A DNA stretch of 16,262 nt from UBA6382 sp963631415. GTDB taxonomy: Bacteria; Bacteroidota; Bacteroidia; Bacteroidales; Bacteroidaceae. The stretch is taken from NCBI GenBank assembly GCA_963631415.1, contig CAVGQS010000050.1, forward strand, positions 1 through 16,262, in the 5' to 3' direction. Under the pieces are notes generated by a model. It ran no database searches, had not been told where the DNA came from, and saw only the letters and a list, made by a program, of their open reading frames with translations. A program made the translations under genes and the position numbers. Below are positions 12,063 through 16,262 of this stretch, piece by piece (within the stretch, counting starts at the first letter, position 1; every line of letters begins with the position of its first letter).

Positions 12063-12824
12063 ATGGCTACACAACAAGTCAAAACCACAAACTTCTTCCC
12101 TCACGACGCCAATGCCCGGCACGACGAGAAGGTCATTCACCTCCGAATGAGGCACGGCGCTGCCGGATACGGCGTCTACTTCATGGTGCTCGAAAGGCTT
12201 CGAGAGGAAAACAATTACATGAGTGTCAAAGATTACAACATGATAGCCTTTGACCTTCGTGTCGATGCAGCCATTGTCAAGTCAGTTGTCGAAGACTTCG
12301 GGCTATTCGTCTTTACCGAAGACGGTAAGTACTTCTATTCCGAAAGTTTCAGCCGACGGATGAATGTCAAGGACGCTCAACGCAAGACTCGCGCCGCTGC
12401 CGGTAAGGCCGCTGCACAGAAACGATGGGAAGGCAAAACCGAAACAGAGCAACCCGACGACGCTCCCCACACCCCCGCACAAACGCCGCCGCCTGCCGCC
12501 AAGCCCGCAGCCAAAGCCGACAACCAGGCATGCATCAAACGTTTCTTCGCACCGTCCAATCAGGCCAACCTCGAAACGCTGCTCATCAACTTCGGACTGC
12601 GACCCGACGAAATGCCGCTCTTGCACAAGACCGCAAAAGACATTGTCGCCGAATGGGAACTGCAAGACCGCCCACACGACACCTACACCGACTGGTCAGG
12701 GCATCTCATCTCGCTGCTCCGCATCAAAATCAAAGAGGCCAAGTCCAAAAACTCGGCATCTACATCACCACCCTCGCCGGCCGACTACGATTATGGAGGC
12801 GGATTCGGAGGCAAAGACGTATAG
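12063..12824 (+). CDS. Replication protein with Lin1244/DUF4373-like N-terminal domain
   Basis: A 253-residue protein. Residues 1-100 read as a Lin1244/Lin1753 (DUF4373-type) winged-helix domain: NFFPHDANARHDEKVIHL, GAAGYGVYFMVLERLREE, a second helical set and VFTEDGKYFYSESF. A basic helix (AQRKTRAAAGKAAAQKRW) follows, then a Pro/Ala/Lys-rich linker (about 122-156) and a C-terminal helical domain (about 157-235) ending in a Gly-rich tail. Such proteins serve as replication initiators or organisers in phages and are usually next to a DnaC-like loader, as here. It starts 12 bases after the DUF1064 gene and ends three bases before the ATPase. Codon use at 12150-12420 is a little more AT-rich than around it. 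Confidence 0.85.
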   Translation: MATQQVKTTNFFPHDANARHDEKVIHLRMRHGAAGYGVYFMVLERLREENNYMSVKDYNMIAFDLRVDAAIVKSVVEDFGLFVFTEDGKYFYSESFSRRMNVKDAQRKTRAAAGKAAAQKRWEGKTETEQPDDAPHTPAQTPPPAAKPAAKADNQACIKRFFAPSNQANLETLLINFGLRPDEMPLLHKTAKDIVAEWELQDRPHDTYTDWSGHLISLLRIKIKEAKSKNSASTSPPSPADYDYGGGFGGKDV

Positions 12825-12827
12825 CAT

Positions 12828-13574
12828 ATGGAAGACAACAAAGCACAGTCCCCCGCACAGTTCCTCAACCAGTGTCTGCAGACTACATGGCGAAAGCTAC
12901 AGCACGAACGCGAAAAGGCGCACGACCTCACCAACCCCGATGTCTACGCCGCTCATTCACGCACACTCCTGTGGATTGCCGACAACGTAGTGCTCGCACA
13001 CCAGCGCCGCACCTTCGTCGTCGACGACAACAACCGCGACGTTCTCCGCTTCCTCCTGCTCTACTTCAACGGATGCCCCCTCGCCGAAGACGTGTTCCCC
13101 GGACGAGGATACAAGCTCCACAAGCACATACTCCTCCAAGGGGCCGTAGGCACGGGCAAGACGCTCCTCATGCAGGTCTTCTCCGAATATCTGCGCATCA
13201 CGCAGAATCCGCGGTTCTTCCACAACCTGTCCGTCACGCAGATGGTCAACTACTACACGCTCCACAACAACCTCGACCGATACACCTTCTACGAGGAAGA
13301 AAACAGGGGATTCCAGTGCACGCCTGTCAACATCTGCCTCAACGACATCGGAGTCCAGTCAGCCAAGTTCTTCGGCATCGACACCGACACGCTCACCAGC
13401 GAGTTCCTGCATGCACGCAACGAAATCTGGACTTCCTATCACAAAATGGCCCACCTCACCACTAATCTCACCAACGAGCAACTGCGGCAAAAATACCGCG
13501 ACGGCTTCGGCCGGCTGCTCGACCGCTTCAAAACCTACAACGTCATCCCGCTACACGGCGAGAGCCGACGCTGA
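12828..13574 (+). CDS. DnaC-like AAA+ ATPase (helicase loader)
   Basis: A 248-residue protein with an AAA+ core: Walker A GAVGTGKT (105-112), Walker B-like NICLNDIG with Asp173, where the second acidic residue of the usual DD is replaced, and a sensor-type segment TTNLTNEQL followed by a helix with YRDGFGRLLDRF, as in the DnaC/DnaI family. These proteins load the replicative helicase onto DNA at an origin. The gene directly follows the Lin1244-like protein, the usual pair. A helicase gene was not seen in the window, so the host helicase or one further right may be the target. Cytoplasmic. Confidence 0.85.
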   Translation: MEDNKAQSPAQFLNQCLQTTWRKLQHEREKAHDLTNPDVYAAHSRTLLWIADNVVLAHQRRTFVVDDNNRDVLRFLLLYFNGCPLAEDVFPGRGYKLHKHILLQGAVGTGKTLLMQVFSEYLRITQNPRFFHNLSVTQMVNYYTLHNNLDRYTFYEEENRGFQCTPVNICLNDIGVQSAKFFGIDTDTLTSEFLHARNEIWTSYHKMAHLTTNLTNEQLRQKYRDGFGRLLDRFKTYNVIPLHGESRR

Positions 13575-13591
13575 ACAAAAACTTCTCCACA

Positions 13592-14443
13592 ATGAAATTA
13601 TCCGACAAACTCTCCGAGTCACAGTTCAACGAAATGGCAATGGCATTCGCCAAGGCTGCAGCACTCGTCAAGACCACCGTCGGCGTAGGCAACAACGCCG
13701 CATGGATGGCGTGCCTCGACGCCTTCGACCACATCCGCCAGCACCCCGCTTACCGACACCGCGTCAAGGCCGCATACAAAAAATGCTTCGACGCACTGCA
13801 TGCCTACGAGCGACAGCTCGTACACGCCACCACCAACCGCTTCTTCCATCTCGACGACATGACACCCGACACGCGCAAGGTCTACGGCAATATCACCGAC
13901 CGCGACTACTACGACTTCTGGGCCGCATTCGGCTACTCTGCCTACGAGTGCACCAAGCCGTTCTACACCTGCCTCGTCAACAAACTACGCCTCGCTTACC
14001 TTGCACACGGCTATCCTCATCCCGACATACTCGCATGGAGCACCGCAGCCGGACTCTGTCTCGACATGGCCGCACAACTATACTCGTCCACCATCGACCG
14101 CTGCACCGATGCCGAAGAGTGGCATCACCTCGCCATACCGCGCAAAGGATGGGAGTTTCTCTTCTCGTCCTTCAATATCTCGCATGTCGCACATCTCTGG
14201 ACCGAAGCCCACCGACTGCTCTCCGGGCAAGACGAGTTCTGTCTCGAACCCGACGAAAAGCGCAACATCGAAATCGGATACCAGCAGCTGCTCGAAAAAT
14301 GGCTCGACGAAGACACGCTCTTCGGCTCGCGCATCAAAACCTGCGACGACTATTCCGAAGTGTTCCGCACACGGGGCGAGATGCGAAAAGTGCAACAAGA
14401 GTTCGCACATATAAGAAACGACATCAAAAAATACAAACAATAA
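13592..14443 (+). CDS. Conserved unknown protein, 283 aa
   Basis: A 283-residue protein with no recognised domain or catalytic motif. It is mostly helical: an N-terminal helix KLSDKLSESQFNEMAMAFAK, a Tyr/His/Arg-rich middle (HAYERQLVHATTNRFFHLDD, then YYDFWAAFGYSAYECTKPFY) and a C-terminal helix rich in Glu and Lys. It is rich in aromatic residues, Cys and His without a regular pattern; no membrane segments. It starts 17 bases after the DnaC-like gene and shares its C-ending codon bias, so it is a normal operon member. Position next to helicase loading suggests a replication or host-takeover role, but that is inference. Confidence 0.8.
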   Translation: MKLSDKLSESQFNEMAMAFAKAAALVKTTVGVGNNAAWMACLDAFDHIRQHPAYRHRVKAAYKKCFDALHAYERQLVHATTNRFFHLDDMTPDTRKVYGNITDRDYYDFWAAFGYSAYECTKPFYTCLVNKLRLAYLAHGYPHPDILAWSTAAGLCLDMAAQLYSSTIDRCTDAEEWHHLAIPRKGWEFLFSSFNISHVAHLWTEAHRLLSGQDEFCLEPDEKRNIEIGYQQLLEKWLDEDTLFGSRIKTCDDYSEVFRTRGEMRKVQQEFAHIRNDIKKYKQ

Positions 14444-14454
14444 AATCCATCACA

Positions 14455-14880
14455 ATGAACAAATTCTTCGAAGTCGGCGTCCGTCACGACATCACTGCAC
14501 CCAACGGCGCCAAACGCAAAGTCACAGAGTCTTTCCTCCTTCAGGCCATATCATTCTCCGAGGCCGAGATACGCACCACCACCGAGCTTGCCGGCCTCGG
14601 CTCAGAGTTCGAAGTGGTCACCGAGAAAATCGTCAACGTCTCCGAAGTCGTCCCCTGCTCCGCCGACGATGCCGACAAGTTCTATCGCGTCAAACACAAC
14701 ATCGTCACCGTCGACGAGAAAACCGCCAAGGTGAAACTCCAGCCGCAATACATCATCATACAGGCCGCCAGCGTCGATGACGCACGCCAGCGATACAAAA
14801 ACCACATCAGCACATGGGCCATCGACACAGTGCTCGAAGCCATCAGCGAAACAAAAATCATGGCATACTTCCCCGTCTGA
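14455..14880 (+). CDS. DUF4494-like protein
   Basis: A 141-residue protein fitting the Bacteroidetes DUF4494 layout: N-terminal KFFEVGVRHDITAPNGAKRK, then TESFLLQAISFSEAEIRTT, a mixed strand region (EFEVVTEKIVNVSEVV), DADKFYRVKHNIVTVDEKTAK and PQYIIIQAASVDDARQRY. This is a small alpha/beta domain of unknown function, common in Bacteroidales mobile DNA. The start at 14455 lies 11 bases after the previous stop in AT-rich sequence. It is the last gene before a repeat-rich spacer of 150 bases. Function unknown. Confidence 0.8.
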   Translation: MNKFFEVGVRHDITAPNGAKRKVTESFLLQAISFSEAEIRTTTELAGLGSEFEVVTEKIVNVSEVVPCSADDADKFYRVKHNIVTVDEKTAKVKLQPQYIIIQAASVDDARQRYKNHISTWAIDTVLEAISETKIMAYFPV

Positions 14881-14912
14881 ACCGCCAATGGGGTATATGC
14901 CACCTCCGCAAG

Positions 14913-14954
14913 GGCAATAGATGCCCCATCCGTCAAGGCAATAGATGCCCCATC
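14913..14954 (+). repeat. 18-base direct repeat, two copies, 24-base step
   Basis: GGCAATAGATGCCCCATC occurs at 14913-14930 and 14937-14954 without a mismatch. The repeat itself carries a GGCA/TGCC dyad, so each copy can form a small hairpin, and an imperfect inverse of it (GGGGTATATGCC) is at 14890-14901. No gene reads through it. Candidate regulator-binding or structured-RNA element between the DUF4494-like and HTH genes. Confidence 0.8.
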
Positions 14955-14986
14955 AGCCCCATAGGTCTTATCACGCAGCGCCAGCC

Positions 14987-15030
14987 CAATATTTCAATAT
15001 TACAATATTTCAATATTACAATATTACAAT
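14987..15030 (+). repeat. 8-base tandem repeat abutting a start codon
   Basis: CAATATT followed by T or A repeats as five full units (14987-15026: T, A, T, A, A) and a half unit CAAT (15027-15030) which joins directly to the ATG at 15031. The array takes the place of the ribosome entry region. Copy-number change by slippage would alter the distance and AT content just ahead of the start codon but not the reading frame. Confidence 0.92.
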
Positions 15031-15744
15031 ATGAGTTATTCCAAGACTCCCTGTAAGCCACACACACCACCACGCTACCCCATACCCATGCGACCGCACC
15101 CCCGCACCGGCAACCCCGAGTACTACCTCGAAGGCGAAGTGCGGCAGCACTTCATACGCCTCTTCCCCATACACTCCAACCGACGCATCATGCAGTGGTT
15201 CGGCATCTCCTATTCCACCGTCCAGCGGCTCAAACGAGAGCTGTCCCTCGAAAAGAACATGAAAGCCATCCGACGAGAACACGCACGCGATGTCAAGAAA
15301 ACCTGCGAGGCCAACGGCTACTACGACTCCCTACGCGGCCACAGCCCCTCCGAAGCCACCATACAGGCACTGCGCCGACTCCGCGCCGAAGGCTTCGACC
15401 CCATCACACAGCTCAAGCGCACCAACCCGCGCAAATACCGCGCCGTCATCAAGCAGCGGTCCGAAAAACGCAAGACACTCATCCAGCAGGAACGCCGACG
15501 CATCCTCTACGGGCTACCCCGCAAGACCCGTCTCCGCGTTGTCCTCCAGCCCATCGGCCACATAGCATCGTCACAAAAAAATTCAATGATTACACGCAAC
15601 AACTACTTCGCCGACCCCGACCACCCCTCATGGGTCTGCTACGACAGCCTCACCCGGCGCTCACCGCGACGCGAAGCCACTGCCATACGCCACGGACTGC
15701 GCATCGTTGCCGGCGAAGACGAATGCAATACCGCGCAACAATAA
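15031..15744 (+). CDS. HTH DNA-binding protein, 237 aa
   Basis: A 237-residue very basic protein. A Pro-rich N-terminal part (CKPHTPPRYPIPMRPHPR) is followed by YYLEGEVRQHF and a helix-turn-helix at about 46-70 (PIHSNRRIMQWFGISYSTVQ, then RLKREL). The remainder is Arg/Lys-rich helix (about 75-180) and a short C-terminal domain with DPDHPSWVCYDSL and many Arg. It resembles HTH proteins that sit at the end of early operons in Bacteroidales phages and may act as a late regulator or DNA-organising protein, but the exact family is not recognised. The start codon directly follows the 8-base repeat array. The 3' end overlaps the next small frame by 22 bases. Confidence 0.8.
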   Translation: MSYSKTPCKPHTPPRYPIPMRPHPRTGNPEYYLEGEVRQHFIRLFPIHSNRRIMQWFGISYSTVQRLKRELSLEKNMKAIRREHARDVKKTCEANGYYDSLRGHSPSEATIQALRRLRAEGFDPITQLKRTNPRKYRAVIKQRSEKRKTLIQQERRRILYGLPRKTRLRVVLQPIGHIASSQKNSMITRNNYFADPDHPSWVCYDSLTRRSPRREATAIRHGLRIVAGEDECNTAQQ

Positions 15745-15815
15745 GCATCACACTCAGCACCCCGCAAGAGAGTTACAACGAAATAGTACAAAAAATTAGA
15801 AAAGCAAAATTATAA
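15723..15815 (+). CDS. Very small hypothetical protein, 30 aa
   Basis: A 30-residue frame (MQYRATISITLSTPQESYNE, then a basic helix ending RKAKL) that starts within the end of the HTH gene and stops at the first base block of the following repeat. The alternating strand pattern and the amphipathic C-terminal helix look natural, and the overlap style is typical of the operon. It is too short for firm recognition, so it may be a chance frame. Confidence 0.45.
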   Translation: MQYRATISITLSTPQESYNEIVQKIRKAKL

Positions 15816-15842
15816 GTCTTATCCGACCTATAAGACCTATTA
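15811..15842 (+). repeat. 32-base intergenic repeat, copy A
   Basis: A 32-base sequence with 30 identical positions to copy B at 16015-16046. It contains TCTTAT-CCGACCT-ATAAGA, a 6-bp dyad, and ends in ATTA. The pair brackets the small Cys gene at 15859-16002. A shorter inverse match (ATAGGTCTTAT, 14961-14971) lies in the preceding spacer. CTTATAAG-like short repeats are frequent in Bacteroidales intergenic DNA. Confidence 0.9.
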
Positions 15843-15858
15843 AAAAAAATAGTACAAT

Positions 15859-16002
15859 ATGATAAACCAGGAGATTTCCCCCGGTTGTCACAACTGCGTA
15901 CATCGCGACATCGGCGGCTTCTGCACTCAATTCGTTTCGTTGGCCGAGAGAACGTTTACTAATGACGGCTATTGGATATGCCCTCTGTACGTGGGCGCGT
16001 GA
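15859..16002 (+). CDS. Small cysteine protein between two repeats, 47 aa
   Basis: A 47-residue frame starting MINQEISPGCHNCVHRDIGG, then FCTQFVSLAERTF and a WICPLYVG end. It has a CHNC pair (10-13), a third Cys at 22 and a fourth at 41, a likely zinc site. The layout CxxC, about 8 residues, Gly-x-Phe-Cys, then a final Cys after about 15-19 residues matches the small gene at 6911-7057. No function known; both are probably small zinc-binding accessory proteins. The start at 15859 lies 16 bases after repeat copy A in a typical AT-rich region. Confidence 0.7.
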   Translation: MINQEISPGCHNCVHRDIGGFCTQFVSLAERTFTNDGYWICPLYVGA

Positions 16003-16014
16003 TACAAGCAAACT

Positions 16015-16046
16015 TATAAGCCTTATCCGACCTATAAGCCCTATTA
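16015..16046 (+). repeat. 32-base intergenic repeat, copy B
   Basis: The second copy of the 15811-15842 repeat, differing at two positions (T to C at the seventh base, A to C at the twenty-fifth). It lies between the small Cys gene and the small frame at 16061. The central CTTAT-N7-ATAAG dyad is kept. Confidence 0.9.
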
Positions 16047-16060
16047 GAAACTCACAAACA

Positions 16061-16123
16061 ATGGCAACGTCCAAGAACTACGCTATCAAGAAGTACAAAC
16101 ATTTAAACAAACAACAATTATGA
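16061..16123 (+). CDS. Possible 20-aa leader peptide or tiny gene
   Basis: A 20-codon frame (MATSKNYAIKKYKHLNKQQL) whose stop overlaps the ATG of the next gene as ATGA (16120-16123). The coupling and AT-rich start region support translation, possibly to couple expression of the following gene. It is Lys/Gln-rich and too short to assign. It could equally be untranslated leader. Confidence 0.4.
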   Translation: MATSKNYAIKKYKHLNKQQL

Positions 16124-16262
16124 AAAAGACATTTATCGGAACAAAAACGGTGAAAGCCGAACCAATGAGCGCGGAGTGCGCCAACAATATGAAATACAGA
16201 GTACCCTCCGAACTTATGGGCACGATGGGCTACGAAGTCGAATACGAAGATGGCTATAATAG
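16120..16262 (+). CDS. Conserved phage protein, 5' part only, cut by the right edge
   Basis: 47 codons are visible. The start MKKTFIGTKTVKAEPMSAEC and the later GYEVEYEDGY fit a small phage protein common in many phages: GTK-x-V-x-A-x-P-M near the front, and a G-Y-x-V-x-Y-x-D-G-Y motif usually followed by a Ser-Trp-Ser-Pro stretch, which would lie outside the window. I know no function for it. The start is fixed by the ATGA overlap with the preceding 20-codon frame. Confidence 0.75.
   Translation, partial: MKKTFIGTKTVKAEPMSAECANNMKYRVPSELMGTMGYEVEYEDGYN

Noticed and set aside
12425..13465. 346-residue Arg-rich frame across the replication genes
   Set aside because: Shadow frame over two well-supported genes, with composition of reading C-ending codons out of frame.
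13411..14454. Upstream extension of the DUF4494-like frame
   Set aside because: The frame is open upstream to 13411, but that part is an Arg/His-rich shadow of the 283-residue gene. The natural protein starts at 14455.
15796..16074. - strand frame with repeated LIGLIGRIRLI segments
   Set aside because: It is the translation of the two intergenic repeats and of the antisense of the small Cys gene. No start context.

Overview
The window looks like the integrase-proximal and early (recombination and replication) part of a temperate phage, or a phage-like integrated element, of a gut Bacteroidales bacterium. The host assignment rests on four near-perfect Bacteroidales-type promoters (-7 box TATCTTTG; in three of them a TTG about 19-20 bases upstream), on AT-rich start regions without Shine-Dalgarno sequences, on a Bacteroidetes-style tyrosine recombinase, and on families common in Bacteroidales phages (a DUF4494-like protein and a Lin1244/DUF4373-like replication protein). 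No structural, packaging or lysis genes are visible, so this is only part of the element and the right end is cut inside a gene.

Layout. 1-405: an 11-bp tandem array running off the left edge, then purine-rich and palindrome-rich DNA without genes. 406-926: two small genes on the + strand. 865-2701 (- strand): the tyrosine recombinase and a small cysteine-containing gene behind it. 2702-3161: a gene-free stretch with phased octamers and nested inverted repeats, the best place in the window for an attachment site. 3186-4049: a small + strand gene converging on a two-gene - strand unit, an XRE-type repressor and a partner joined by a TGATG overlap. 4050-4177: a divergent control region with several inverted repeats around a strong rightward promoter. 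4178-5726: early small genes, interrupted by one opposite-strand small gene with its own promoter (4584-4808). 5727-5946: a gene-free leader with hairpins and a T-run. 5947-15744: a very tight rightward operon: RecT-like annealing protein, tiny Cys protein, coiled-coil protein, conserved acidic protein, RecE-like PD-(D/E)XK nuclease, small Cys protein, SNF2-type helicase, two small proteins, HU/IHF-like protein, DUF1064-like nuclease, Lin1244-like replication protein, DnaC-like ATPase, an unknown 283-residue protein, DUF4494-like protein and an HTH protein. 15723-16262: very small genes set among repeats, ending in a cut conserved phage gene.

How it fits together. The repressor at 3654-4049 probably holds the rightward promoter at 4106-4136 shut. 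Once released, the operon supplies a nuclease and annealing pair (8668-9324 and 5947-6921), a fork-remodelling type helicase, a branched-DNA nuclease candidate (DUF1064) and a replication initiator plus helicase-loader pair, a set suited to replication coupled to recombination. The small genes at 406, 3186 and 4808(-) each follow their own promoter outside the predicted repressor circuit and could be expressed in the lysogen; two of them (3186 and 4808) run tail-to-tail into a neighbouring gene.

Base use changes across the window: from about 4.9 kb rightward the genes are GC-rich with strong C-ending codon bias, while those at 406-926, 3186 and 3654-4808 are more AT-rich. No tRNA, rRNA, CRISPR array or insertion sequence was seen.
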